Of a stretch of 64,000 nucleotides of DNA, positions 56,039 to 64,000 are shown piece after piece. A program made the translations under genes and the position numbers. The notes below the pieces were generated by a model. The model did not search any database and was not told where the DNA came from. It was given only the letters and a program-made list of their open reading frames with translations. The DNA comes from an uncultured Ellagibacter sp. (GTDB taxonomy: Bacteria > Actinomycetota > Coriobacteriia > Coriobacteriales > Eggerthellaceae). Within the stretch, counting starts at the first letter, position 1. Every line of letters begins with the position of its first letter. Location: NCBI GenBank assembly GCA_934654815.1, contig CAKUGU010000001.1, forward strand, positions 37,160 through 101,159, in the 5' to 3' direction.

Positions 56039-57427
56039 ATGGCAAAGCAACCGAAAGCGTTCTACGGGTCGTTTTTCCACACGCCGGAATACGGCGGCTT
56101 CGAGTACCTGGAAAACGCCCTTATCGAAATCGACGAGCGAGGGGTGATCGAGCGCGTCGTCGTGGCGGGCGACGCCGACCAGCCCGCGGCGCTCGCCGCC
56201 CATCGCGAGGCGGGCACGCTCGAGGAGCTGGGGGAGGGTCGCTTCGGCCTTCCCGGTTTCGTCGACATCCACGTGCATGCGCCCCAGTGGCCCCAGGCGG
56301 CGCTCGCGCTCGACGAGCCTCTGTACCGTTGGCTCGACGAGCGCACGTTCCCCTTGGAATCGAAGTTCGCCGACGTCGACTTCGCGCGGAAGGTGTACTC
56401 GAACCTGGTCGACCAGCTGCTCGCGCGCGGATCGACCACTGCGGTGTATCTGGGGAGCGCGCACTTGGAGTCGAGCATCGAGCTCGCGTCCATCTGCGCC
56501 GCGGCGGGCCAGCGCGCGCTCGTGGGCAAGACGGTCATGGACGATCCGCAAGCGAACCCCGACTACTACCGCGACACGTCACCTGAGCAGGCGGTTCGCG
56601 ACACGGCGACCCTCATCCGCGAGGTCGAGGGCATAGGCCGCGCAAGCGCTCAGGGCATATGGCCGGTCATCACGCCGCGGTTCATCCCCAGCTGCACCGA
56701 CGAGGTGCTTAAAGGTTTGGGGGAGCTGGCCACCTCGACGGGCGCCTACGTGCAGACCCACTGCAACGAAGGCCAGTGGGAGCACGACGTGGTGCTCGAG
56801 CGATTCGGCAAGACCGACCCCTACGCGCTGCGCGATTTCGGGCTCCTGCGCGAGCATTCCATCATGGCGCACTGCCCCTACCTCACCGAGGAAGAGGGAG
56901 AGATGTTCGCGCGCCTCGGCGTGTCGATCGCGCACTGCCCCATGGCGAACTCGTACTTCTCGAGCGCGGTGGCGCCCATCCAGCGTTTCCGCGCGCAGGG
57001 GATACACGTGGGGCTCGGTACCGACATCTCGGGCGGCTACAGCCCGAGCATGTACGAGAACATCCGCCAGGCGGTCGTTGTGTCGCGGCTGCTCGAAACG
57101 GGCGTGAACGCCATGCTTCCTCCCGACGAGCGCGGGGGGTTGGGCGAGGGCACGCGCCTGTCGCTTGTCGAGGCATTCTGGCTCGCGACGGCGGGCGGCG
57201 GCGAGGCTTTGGGGCTGCCGCTTGCCGTGTTCAGGCCCGGGTACGCGTTCGACCTGCAGGTGGTCGACGTGCGCCGGCCCGACAGCGACCTCACGGGCTT
57301 CGGCGTGTTCGACGCTCCGACCGACCAGCTCGCGCGCATCCTCTACCTGTCCGTGCCCGACAACGTGCGCAAGGTCTACGCGCAGGGGCGCCTCGTGTGC
57401 GACAAGGACGCGCGCGAGGGACGCTAG
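56039..57427 (+). CDS. guaD: Guanine deaminase
   Basis: A 462-residue zinc amidohydrolase converting guanine to xanthine and ammonia. The metal ligands are in LPGFVDIHVHAPQW, YVQTHCNEG and IMAHCPYLTEEE, and VGLGTDISGGYSPSM holds the final Asp. EGAFWLAT-type helix reads VEAFWLATAGGGEALG. ATG 56039 has GGGGAAG at 8 bp; GTG 56030 is an alternative. Together with ade it forms a purine-deaminating operon. No xanthine dehydrogenase is seen in the window. Confidence 0.93.
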   Translation: MAKQPKAFYGSFFHTPEYGGFEYLENALIEIDERGVIERVVVAGDADQPAALAAHREAGTLEELGEGRFGLPGFVDIHVHAPQWPQAALALDEPLYRWLDERTFPLESKFADVDFARKVYSNLVDQLLARGSTTAVYLGSAHLESSIELASICAAAGQRALVGKTVMDDPQANPDYYRDTSPEQAVRDTATLIREVEGIGRASAQGIWPVITPRFIPSCTDEVLKGLGELATSTGAYVQTHCNEGQWEHDVVLERFGKTDPYALRDFGLLREHSIMAHCPYLTEEEGEMFARLGVSIAHCPMANSYFSSAVAPIQRFRAQGIHVGLGTDISGGYSPSMYENIRQAVVVSRLLETGVNAMLPPDERGGLGEGTRLSLVEAFWLATAGGGEALGLPLAVFRPGYAFDLQVVDVRRPDSDLTGFGVFDAPTDQLARILYLSVPDNVRKVYAQGRLVCDKDAREGR

Positions 57428-57577
57428 GCTGGGGATGTGCTCGCGGGTAGGGCGGGTACCCTGAAGCCGGCGGGGTCCGGGCGGCGTGCGGGCGTTCGGG
57501 CCTTGGCTTCGAAACGCCAGCGCGTTCGGGCTTGCAGGCTGGAGGGAATCGTGGGCGCGGCGAGCGGCCCCCGCCTG

Positions 57578-57640
57578 TGGTACAATCAGTCGCAAACTGC
57601 ATGCACGCAACGCCGCCGCGGGTTCGCGGCGGCGTTTTTG
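57578..57640 (+). promoter_or_regulatory. Promoter and close terminator upstream of ychF
   Basis: TGGTACAAT (57578-57586) is an extended -10. Only 22 bp later a perfect 12-bp GC stem with a GGTT loop (57609-57636) runs into TTTTTG. The terminator ends 19 bp before the ychF ATG, so a transcript from this promoter would meet it at once. It may be the guaD terminator, an attenuator, or both. Confidence 0.6.
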
Positions 57641-57658
57641 AGCGAGAAAGAAGCTTCC

Positions 57659-58723
57659 ATGTCGCTTTCCATCGGTATCGTCGGCCTGCCCAACGTGGGC
57701 AAATCGACCCTGTTCACGGCGCTCACCAACAAGGGCGGCCTTGCGGCGAACTACCCGTTCGCGACCATCGAGCCCAACGTGGGCATCGTGCCCGTCCCCG
57801 ATTCGCGCCTGGACGAGCTGGCGAAGATCGACCATCCGGCGAAGATCGTCCCGGCGACGGTGGAATTCGTCGACATCGCGGGCCTCGTCGAGGGCGCGAG
57901 CAAGGGCGAGGGCCTGGGCAACCAGTTCCTCGCGAACATCCGCGAGACCGACGCCATCTGCGAGGTCGTGCGCTTCTTCAGCGACCCTGACGTCGTGCAC
58001 GTGAACGGCAAGGTGAACCCCTCATCCGACGCGGAAACCATCAAGACCGAGCTCATTCTGGCCGACATCGGCACGCTCGACAAGGCCATCCCGCGCCTGG
58101 AGAAGGACGCGAAGCGCGACAAGGCGGGCGCGAAGAAGCTCGAGGTGGCGAAGAAGGTGCTCGAAGGCCTGAACGAGGGCCATCGCGCGCGCACGCTCGG
58201 CCTTGACGAGGAGGAGCAGGTGGCTGTCTACGACCTCCACCTGCTCACGATGAAGCCCATCCTCTACATCGCCAACGTCGACGAGGATCAGCTCGACGCC
58301 GACCTTGCCGAAATCGACGGTTGCGCGCCCGTGCCCATCTCGGCGAAGGTGGAGGCTGACCTGGCCGAACTCGATCCCGAGGAAGCGAAGGAATACCTCG
58401 AGGCCATGGGACTTTCCGAGTCGGGCCTGGCCAGACTCGTGCGCGAGGCGTACAAGCTCTTGGGTCTGCAGAGCTACTTCACGAGCGGCGAGACCGAAAC
58501 GCGCGCCTGGACCATTCCCATCGGCGCGAAAGCCCCCCAGGCGGCGGGCGTCATCCACTCCGACTTCGAACGCGGCTTCATCAAGGCGGAAACCGCCAGT
58601 TACTCCGACTACGTGGAGCTCGGCGGCGAGGCGGGCTGCCGCAACGCGGGCAAGCTGCGCCAAGAAGGTAAGGATTACGTAGTGCAAGACGGCGATGTGA
58701 TGCACTTCAAGTTCAATGTATAG
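57659..58723 (+). CDS. ychF: Redox-regulated ATPase YchF/OLA1
   Basis: A 354-residue P-loop protein of the Obg family that prefers ATP. G1 reads GIVGLPNVGKSTLF, G3 FVDIAGLVEGASKGEGLGN, and the G4 position is NVDE rather than NKxD, which explains ATP use. The C-terminal TGS domain has QSYFTSGETETRAWTI and HSDFERGFIKAET. It binds ribosomes and takes part in oxidative-stress control in other bacteria. ATG 57659 starts right at the G domain; the frame upstream crosses a terminator. Confidence 0.97.
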   Translation: MSLSIGIVGLPNVGKSTLFTALTNKGGLAANYPFATIEPNVGIVPVPDSRLDELAKIDHPAKIVPATVEFVDIAGLVEGASKGEGLGNQFLANIRETDAICEVVRFFSDPDVVHVNGKVNPSSDAETIKTELILADIGTLDKAIPRLEKDAKRDKAGAKKLEVAKKVLEGLNEGHRARTLGLDEEEQVAVYDLHLLTMKPILYIANVDEDQLDADLAEIDGCAPVPISAKVEADLAELDPEEAKEYLEAMGLSESGLARLVREAYKLLGLQSYFTSGETETRAWTIPIGAKAPQAAGVIHSDFERGFIKAETASYSDYVELGGEAGCRNAGKLRQEGKDYVVQDGDVMHFKFNV

Positions 58724-58738
58724 GTAGTGAACTAACCA

Positions 58739-58850
58739 TATAATGACGTCTATCGGTTTCCCGGCTTCTGCTGGGAACCAGGAGCAAAGGGCGCCGGCGC
58801 ATCGATACCGCCTGTTAGGTGGAGCAGTGCGCCGGCGCCCTTCTCGTTTG
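58739..58850 (+). ncRNA. Candidate small structured RNA after ychF
   Basis: A consensus -10 TATAAT (58739-58744) lies 16 bp after the ychF stop. About 45 bp later comes a 15-bp perfect GC stem (AAGGGCGCCGGCGCA / TGCGCCGGCGCCCTT, 58787-58842) followed by CTCGTTT. Between them GGTTTCCCGGC and GCTGGGAACC can form another hairpin. No gene is in this stretch, so a transcript of about 100 nt ending at the terminator is plausible. It could also just be the ychF terminator. Confidence 0.4.
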
Positions 58851-58892
58851 CCTTCTTTACACTTGCATCGTTTGGGGACCGCTCGCTTATGA

Positions 58893-58938
58893 AGCTCATT
58901 CGGGTTCGGGAAAGAACATTCCCGAACCCGAATGAGCT
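58893..58938. repeat. 20-bp perfect inverted repeat
   Basis: Two 20-base arms (58893-58912 and 58919-58938) are exact complements with a 6-nt loop, AGAACA. No T-run follows on either strand. The 325 bases between the candidate RNA and the alanine symporter hold this element and no gene I can support. Confidence 0.8.
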
Positions 58939-59175
58939 AAGGGATTATTTGCGCTTCCTTCCGCTCTCCCCATATAGTGCGCCGCTCGCCCGTGCCGCCA
59001 AATACGAAACATGCGCGTAACAGCCCGCTTCTATCGTATGAGATGCCCGATCGCTTTATCGCAGTAAAGCGACATTTCGGCATGAATACCCTTGAGGCGG
59101 CTCTGCGGCGCGGCCCCCAACCCTTATACGCGTCGCATCCGCCGATTCCGTCTGTAGAAGGGAAGGGATGCACCC

Positions 59176-60600
59176 ATGGATCTCATCGGTATCATCAACA
59201 GCATCGACGCCGCCGTTTGGGGGCCGCCGATGATCATCCTGCTTTTAGGGTCGCATGTTTTCCTCACGGTGCGCACGGGCTTCATCCAGAGGAAACTGCC
59301 GCGCGCTATCAAGCTCTCGGTCACGCGAGATCCCGACGCGGAAGGCGACATTTCCCAGTTCGGAGCTTTGTGTACTGCGCTGTCGGCCACCATCGGCACC
59401 GGCAACATCGTCGGCGTGGCGACGGCGATCATGTCGGGCGGGCCGGGCGCCGTTCTATGGATGTGGCTCACCGGCGTGTTCGGCATCGCGACCAAGTACT
59501 CCGAAACGTTCGCGGCCGTGAAGTACCGCGTGAAGGACCACGAGGGCAAGATGCTCGGCGGCGCGATGTACGCGTGGAAGCGCGCGTTCAAGAAGGACGG
59601 GAAGACGCCCTGGTGGGCGGCGCTCGGCGCGGGCGCGTTCGCCTTGTTCGCGGCCGTGGCTTCGTTCGGTATCGGGTCGGCGGTGCAGTCGAGCTCGATG
59701 ACGGGCATCATCACGTCGAACTTCCCGGGCATTCCCACCTGGGGAATCGGGCTCGCGATCGTGATCATGGTGTCGGTCGTCATCTTCGGCGGCGTGAAGG
59801 TGATTTCGCGGGTGTGCGAGAAGCTCGTGCCGTTCATGGCCATCGCCTACGCTTGGGGGTGCATCGTTATCTTAGGCATGAACATCGAGTACGTCATCCC
59901 GGCGATCCAGCTTATCGTGGAAAGCGCGTTCAACCCGCAGGCGGCGTTCGGAGGGCTTTTGGGAAGCGGCGTCATGGCGGCGATCCAGTTCGGGTGCGCG
60001 CGCGGTTTGTTCTCCAACGAGTCCGGCTTGGGCTCGGCGCCTATCGTGGCGTCGGCCGCGGCGACGCGCAACCCCGCACGTCAGGCGCTCGTTTCCATGA
60101 CGGGAACGTTCTGGGACACGGTCGTTATCTGCGCGCTGACGGGAATCGTGCTCGTGTCGACCATGCTCGCGAATCCCGACGTGGTGACGAGCATCGCCGC
60201 GGGGAAGATCACCGCCGGCGCCGAGCTCACGAGCGCGGCGTTCGCGAGCATCCCGTATGTGGGCACGCCGGTGCTAGTGCTTGGGATGATCCTGTTCTCG
60301 TATTCGACGATCTTAGGCTGGTCTTATTACGGCAACCGCTGCGTGACGTACCTGTTCGGCAAGCATGCGATCCGTCCTTACCAGGTGCTTTACGTGATCG
60401 CGGCGTTCTTGGGAGCGGTCGGCGTGGCCGACGTGGTATGGACGGTGTCCGACATCACGAACGCGCTCATGGCGATCCCGAACATCATCGTCGTGCTGGC
60501 GCTGTCCGGCATGATCGCGAAGGAAACGAAGCATTACGTGTACGACGATAACCTTGACGAACACGACGACGTGGAGATTCCCGTGCTGGAAGGGAAGTAG
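59176..60600 (+). CDS. alsT: Sodium:alanine/glycine symporter, AGCS family
   Basis: A 474-residue membrane carrier with about 11 helices. The family signature GTGNIVGVATAIMSGGPGAVLWMW, read in two parts, binds substrate and sodium; ARGLFSNESGLGSAPIVASAAATRNPARQAL is the second diagnostic region. It imports alanine or glycine with sodium. The C-terminal tail is acidic. ATG 59176 follows AGAAGGGAAGGG. It stands alone, with a long hairpin after it. Confidence 0.95.
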   Translation: MDLIGIINSIDAAVWGPPMIILLLGSHVFLTVRTGFIQRKLPRAIKLSVTRDPDAEGDISQFGALCTALSATIGTGNIVGVATAIMSGGPGAVLWMWLTGVFGIATKYSETFAAVKYRVKDHEGKMLGGAMYAWKRAFKKDGKTPWWAALGAGAFALFAAVASFGIGSAVQSSSMTGIITSNFPGIPTWGIGLAIVIMVSVVIFGGVKVISRVCEKLVPFMAIAYAWGCIVILGMNIEYVIPAIQLIVESAFNPQAAFGGLLGSGVMAAIQFGCARGLFSNESGLGSAPIVASAAATRNPARQALVSMTGTFWDTVVICALTGIVLVSTMLANPDVVTSIAAGKITAGAELTSAAFASIPYVGTPVLVLGMILFSYSTILGWSYYGNRCVTYLFGKHAIRPYQVLYVIAAFLGAVGVADVVWTVSDITNALMAIPNIIVVLALSGMIAKETKHYVYDDNLDEHDDVEIPVLEGK

Positions 60601-60678
60601 AAGCAGATAGAAATCTAACTAAAAATATCACGTCAAAGACTTCGCTTCTTGTTAGAAACATGAAAACAACCAATTTCG

Positions 60679-60717
60679 CCCCCGTTTTGTGTGCAGTCGC
60701 TGCACACAAAACGGGGG
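60679..60717. terminator. 18-bp perfect hairpin after the alanine symporter
   Basis: CCCCCGTTTTGTGTGCAG and its exact complement are separated by 3 nt. It lies between the symporter and the convergent cupin gene. There is no long T-run, but the stem is very stable; terminator function for both genes is likely. Confidence 0.65.
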
Positions 60718-60829
60718 TTGCTGCAAACGGATGATGATTGTTAATCAATTAGAAACCTATGCAATCGCCTGAGTCGAACACGAGTCGAGCACAAGAGATG
60801 CACGGTTCCTCTCTTGCCGTCACCCACCC

Positions 60830-61279
60830 TTACTCATACGCGCCGCTGTCGTAGGCTTTCGAGGTTACGACCGAGAAGTGGAAGATCGGGCGGTCGACGC
60901 GGCGGATGCTCATGCGCATGTGGGGCATGCCGGCGGGGCAGAAGATGATGCTCGATCGCGTGATGCGATGCTCCTCGCCATTCAGGGTGATCACGATTTC
61001 CCCTCCCAAATCGTACGGGTCCTCGGGGTTCGAGCCGAAGAACCCGACGAGCTCGTCGGAGTCGTGGGAGTGCTCTTCGAACACGGGGTCCTTCTCGGGC
61101 ACGGAATGGTACCATGCCGTGTTCATCTGGAACGCCCCGGGGCACACCTTGTCGTCGATCCACAGGATGCGGCGGGAGAACTTGCGGTACATCTCCTGGA
61201 ATTCGGGCGTTCCGGCCTGGGGATCGTGCAAATCCTGGATGATGAGGTTCCCGTACGTTCCTTCGTTGTTCTCGTACAT
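60830..61279 (-). CDS. Cupin-like protein
   Basis: A 149-residue protein with one beta-barrel. HSHDSDELVGFFG (HxH...E) and CPAGMPHMRMSIRRVDRP (late His) supply the three-His-one-Glu metal site of cupins. The N-terminus is acidic and polar, without signal. Cupins act as isomerases, dioxygenases, decarboxylases or sensors; the substrate is unknown. ATG 61279 has a GAAAGGACC site. It is a lone gene, divergent from the AbiE pair. Confidence 0.8.
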   Translation of the reverse strand: MYENNEGTYGNLIIQDLHDPQAGTPEFQEMYRKFSRRILWIDDKVCPGAFQMNTAWYHSVPEKDPVFEEHSHDSDELVGFFGSNPEDPYDLGGEIVITLNGEEHRITRSSIIFCPAGMPHMRMSIRRVDRPIFHFSVVTSKAYDSGAYE

Positions 61280-61388
61280 GATGGTCCTTTCGGGTGGGAG
61301 GGGCGGGTGATAAGAGGCTATTCGCTATATTACTCTTCGGGATTTGAATGCATCATGCTAAAGTTGGCGATATCTTCCAAGAGCTATA

Positions 61389-61422
61389 TTGCCAAAAGTA
61401 TTATGCTTTCGTTATACTTTTG
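61389..61422 (+). promoter_or_regulatory. Promoter and operator of the AbiE-type toxin-antitoxin pair
   Basis: TTGCCA (61389-61394), 18-bp spacer, TATACT (61413-61418). A perfect 9-bp inverted repeat CAAAAGTAT...ATACTTTTG (61393-61401 and 61414-61422, loop 12) covers both promoter boxes. Transcription from this promoter would start about at the ATG (61425), so the mRNA may be leaderless. AbiEi proteins are known to bind inverted repeats at their own promoter. Confidence 0.75.
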
Positions 61423-61424
61423 AC

Positions 61425-61967
61425 ATGACGAAATACGAGTACATATTCGATATCGCTGCCGACAATCACGGTTTGATCACGTCTTCCCAGGCAAAGCGGG
61501 CGGGAATAAGCAACAACGAGCTCGTTCAGTATGCGAAACGGGGTCGCGTCGCGAAGGTTGGCCATGGGATCTATCAGCTTACGCAATGGGTTCCCGAGCG
61601 GAACGATGCGTACGCTTGGGCCGTCGTATCCGTCGGTGACGAAGCCTTGCTTTACGGCGAATCCGTCATCGCGATGCTCGACCTTGCTCCCATAAATCCG
61701 ACTCGCACGTTCGTGGCAACTCCTCGCCGTTCCCGGCGCAAACTTCCGGGGAATCTCAAAGTCATACGGATAAGCGGAATCAAACCCACCGCAATCTATG
61801 ACGGTATCCCATGCCAGAGCGCCTACGATGCCATTCGCGCATGTAAAGGAAAGATGTTGCCGGAACGCCTGAGCGCGGCGATCGAAACCGCAAAAGAGCA
61901 GGGCCTGATAAGCGAACGGCAGCGTCTTTCTTTGAAGAGCGAATTGAAGGCTGCCTATGCCCGTTAA
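61425..61967 (+). CDS. AbiEi-family antitoxin / transcriptional repressor
   Basis: A 180-residue protein with an N-terminal winged helix (DIAADNHGLITSSQAKRAGIS, NNELVQYAKRGRVAKVGHGIYQL in parts) followed by the AbiEi C-terminal region (DEALLYGESVIAMLDLAPINPTRTF in parts). AbiEi antitoxins bind the promoter and neutralise AbiEii without direct contact (type IV). ATG 61425 lacks a ribosome binding site, in keeping with a leaderless message; an alternative TTG at 61389 lies in the -35 box. It overlaps the toxin gene by 11 bp. Confidence 0.88.
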   Translation: MTKYEYIFDIAADNHGLITSSQAKRAGISNNELVQYAKRGRVAKVGHGIYQLTQWVPERNDAYAWAVVSVGDEALLYGESVIAMLDLAPINPTRTFVATPRRSRRKLPGNLKVIRISGIKPTAIYDGIPCQSAYDAIRACKGKMLPERLSAAIETAKEQGLISERQRLSLKSELKAAYAR

Positions 61968-62790
61968 ACGACCCAATAGCAGACGAAACCTCGATATTGC
62001 GCTCGAGAGGCTCGTGGGAAAGCAGAATCTCGTCGCGAGCCGTTCTATCATGGCCAATGCCATCGTCGTCCAGATGCTTCCAGGAGGATCCGCCAAGGGA
62101 GGAAGCGCTATCAAGATGCGCCTCGGCGATAAAGCGACTCGCTTCACCACAGACCTTGACGTTGCTCGCGTTTCGGCCATAGATGATTTTTCCAGCCGAC
62201 TCGCTAGCGCTCTGGCTGTTGGATGGGAGGGTTTTACGGGAGCACTGGCCGAGAAGAGGCAAGCTCATCCGCGTGGAGTTCCTATGCAATACATCATGCA
62301 GCCTTTTTCAGTGAAGCTGTCATACAACGGCAAGCCATGGATGACGGTCGACCTCGAAGTGGGGCACAACGAAATCGGCGATGCCGACGATCCCGATCTC
62401 GTTGTGCCTGGAGACGCCAATGCCCTTCTCAAGGCCTTGAACTTTCCACCGCTTGGTCCTGTCCCCGTTATGGCCCTGCGTCATCAGATAGCTCAAAAGC
62501 TGCACGCCGTAAGTGCACCCAAGAGTATGAGAGCACACGACCTCATCGACTTGCAGCTGCTCGATGCGGCATATGAGGGCAACTATGTCGATGTGCGCGA
62601 AACTTGCATGCGGCTGTTTGCTTATCGAAAAATGCAGGAATGGCCGCCCCTGATCGAAGGCAGCGAAAACTGGGAGGTGGCATACGTCGATCAGCTGCCG
62701 CCTGGAGGAAACCTGATTTCTCACGTTGACACAGCGATCGAGTGGGCGAATGCGCTCGTCGGTCGAATCGATGCAGCTCGGCAAGATTGA
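61957..62790 (+). CDS. AbiEii-family nucleotidyltransferase toxin
   Basis: A 277-residue nucleotidyltransferase of the AbiEii/AbiGii group. The motif GGSAIKMRLGD then RFTTDLDVA has the GGS and DxD residues that bind nucleotide and metal. The later VMALRHQIAQKLHAVSAPKSMRAHDLIDLQLL, read in parts, carries the conserved Lys and Asp of the family. Such toxins block growth by adding nucleotides to tRNA, and the AbiE system aborts phage infection. The overlap of 11 bp with the antitoxin gene ensures coupled translation. Confidence 0.88.
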   Translation: MPVKRPNSRRNLDIALERLVGKQNLVASRSIMANAIVVQMLPGGSAKGGSAIKMRLGDKATRFTTDLDVARVSAIDDFSSRLASALAVGWEGFTGALAEKRQAHPRGVPMQYIMQPFSVKLSYNGKPWMTVDLEVGHNEIGDADDPDLVVPGDANALLKALNFPPLGPVPVMALRHQIAQKLHAVSAPKSMRAHDLIDLQLLDAAYEGNYVDVRETCMRLFAYRKMQEWPPLIEGSENWEVAYVDQLPPGGNLISHVDTAIEWANALVGRIDAARQD

Positions 62791-62893
62791 TCGGCAGTAT
62801 TCCTTTCTGTCGGATATAGCCTCCTCGTTCGCTCTAGGAGAAGCGGGTTTCCCGAGCGCGAAAACGGTTTACTTGCTTCTCCATTTGCGCGAC

Positions 62894-63991
62894 CTACTCC
62901 CCGAAATACGCGGCGATTTCCTCCATGCGGGTCGATTGGGCCACGCCGAAGGGGCAGCGGGCGTCGCAGTGGCCGCAGTGCAGGCAGTCCTCGGCATGCT
63001 TGCCGAGGTTGCGGTAATGGTCGGCGGCGAGTTCGTCGCCGAGGCGTGCCAGGTCGTAGTAGCGGTTCGCGAGGCCGACCTCGATTCCTGCGGGGCAGGG
63101 CTGGCAATGGTTGCAGTACACGCAGGCGGGGTTCGTCTCGCGGGGCGTCATGCCGCCGAGCACCGAGTAGTCGCGCTCCTCAGACGTTGCATCCAGGTAC
63201 CCGAGCACGTCGGCCAGGTCCGATTCGCTCCTGATGCCGGGCAGAACCGACACGACCCCTGGCTTGTCGAGCGCGTACTGGATGCACTGCGTGCGCGAAA
63301 GCGCTCGCCCGAAGGGCGACTGCGCCGCGTCGAGCAGCTGCCCGCCCGCGAACGCCTTCATCACCGTCACGCCGACGCCCGCGCGCTCGAACTCGCGGTA
63401 GAGCATCGCGCGGTCCGCCGTGTCTCCCTTGCCGTAGTTCGACTCGTCGGTGTAGTCGTACATCGGGTTCAGGCTGAACATGGCGAGGTCCATTTCCCCC
63501 GTGGCGATAAGTCGCCGTGCGATGTGCGCGCTGTGCGTGGAAAACGCCAGGTGGCGGATCGTCCCGTCCTGTTTTCGGGACAGCGCGTAATCCCAGATGC
63601 CGCTGTTCATCACGCGGTCGAGATCAGCGTCCTCGTCGATGCAGTGGATGAACCCGAAGTCGGCGTAGTCGGTGCGAAGCGTCTTCAGGCGCTGCTCGAA
63701 TTCCCCGATCGCCTTCTTGGCGTCGGTCGTCCAGCCGTAGCTGCCGCTGCCGTAGCAGGCGCCGATGTGCACCTGCACGTGCACGCGGTCGCGGTGCCGG
63801 GAAAGCGCGCGCCCGAGCGGCTCGAGCACCTCGGCCTTGCTCGGGATGAAGTCGAACATGTTCACGCCCGCGTCGATCGCCTGCTCGGCGATGCGCTCGA
63901 TTCCCTTCGGGTCCGAATTATGTAGGCTGCCCGCCCCGATCCCGATAATGCTCAGCTTTTCGCCGCCGTGCGGCAATGCGCGGTATTCCAT
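62894..63991 (-). CDS. Iron-sulfur aldo/keto reductase family protein
   Basis: A 365-residue protein. Residues 1-270 form an aldo/keto reductase barrel (LSIIGIGAGSLHN, VNMFDFIPSKAEVLEPLGRAL, LAFSTHSAHIARRL). The catalytic Tyr position is Lys (FDFIPSK), as I recall for other Fe-S members, so classic carbonyl reduction is doubtful. The C-terminus has two ferredoxin-like motifs, CVYCNHCQPCPAGI and CLHCGHCDARCPFGV, for two [4Fe-4S] clusters. It is likely a cytoplasmic redox enzyme of unknown substrate; such proteins are frequent in anaerobes including Eggerthellaceae. Confidence 0.9.
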   Translation of the reverse strand: MEYRALPHGGEKLSIIGIGAGSLHNSDPKGIERIAEQAIDAGVNMFDFIPSKAEVLEPLGRALSRHRDRVHVQVHIGACYGSGSYGWTTDAKKAIGEFEQRLKTLRTDYADFGFIHCIDEDADLDRVMNSGIWDYALSRKQDGTIRHLAFSTHSAHIARRLIATGEMDLAMFSLNPMYDYTDESNYGKGDTADRAMLYREFERAGVGVTVMKAFAGGQLLDAAQSPFGRALSRTQCIQYALDKPGVVSVLPGIRSESDLADVLGYLDATSEERDYSVLGGMTPRETNPACVYCNHCQPCPAGIEVGLANRYYDLARLGDELAADHYRNLGKHAEDCLHCGHCDARCPFGVAQSTRMEEIAAYFGE

Positions 63992-64000
63992 GATGGTCTC

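Overview
The window is a stretch of chromosome from a high-GC, anaerobic actinobacterium, most likely of the Eggerthellaceae (class Coriobacteriia; relatives of Eggerthella, Gordonibacter and Slackia). This rests on protein style and gene content: cytoplasmic molybdopterin oxidoreductases paired with ferredoxin-like subunits, a LuxR regulator fused to about 12 membrane segments, an iron-sulfur aldo/keto reductase, and heavy use of GTG/TTG starts. No 16S rRNA or tRNA is present, so genus and species cannot be given.

Layout. 1-5.3 kb: the 3' part of polA, then an accessory patch with a 23-bp tandem repeat, a DUF4869 two-gene cassette, a 77-aa protein and a Fic protein with a broken catalytic motif. 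5.3-17.1 kb: two convergent molybdoenzyme operons. The plus-strand one encodes a DmsA-like catalytic subunit without export signal, a DmsB-like iron-sulfur subunit, a VOC/glyoxalase-fold protein and an MFS transporter. The minus-strand one encodes a membrane-bound LuxR regulator, a fused double SpoVA-domain membrane protein, and both subunits of a pyrogallol-phloroglucinol transhydroxylase-like enzyme. 17.4-23.9 kb: rplU-rpmA, then obgE-proB-proA-nadD-yqeK-rsfS. 24.1-30.1 kb: a large SARP/BTAD ATPase regulator and secA. 30.2-33.7 kb: an iron/cobalamin-type ABC importer. 34.0-36.3 kb: luxS-mtnN-crcB-crcB. 36.5-43.1 kb: a Pit phosphate transporter, an SOS-boxed Y-family polymerase with a small partner, a DMT transporter, an isochorismatase-fold hydrolase and an APC permease. 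43.4-47.8 kb: dnaE and truA. 48.2-53.7 kb: a divergent metallophosphoesterase, a sodium:solute symporter, asnB and a degenerate nucleotidyltransferase-like protein. 54.2-57.4 kb: adenine deaminase and guanine deaminase. 57.7-60.6 kb: ychF, a candidate small RNA, and a sodium:alanine symporter. 60.8-64.0 kb: a cupin, an AbiEi/AbiEii toxin-antitoxin pair and an iron-sulfur aldo/keto reductase.

How the genes may work together. The most unusual region is 5.5-17 kb. Both molybdoenzymes lack twin-arginine signals and membrane anchors, so they should act in the cytoplasm on imported substrates. One operon carries an MFS transporter. The other carries a SpoVA-type membrane protein, a family known for moving the aromatic acid dipicolinate in spore formers. 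I infer that the second operon is a regulated system for uptake and anaerobic rearrangement or dehydroxylation of polyhydroxylated aromatics, with SpoVA repurposed as the transporter. The ade-guaD pair suggests purine catabolism. The recurring long hairpins inside operons, and terminators placed between promoters and start codons (ade, ychF), suggest RNA-level control.

All domain calls are by eye from translated sequence and remembered families. No database search was run.
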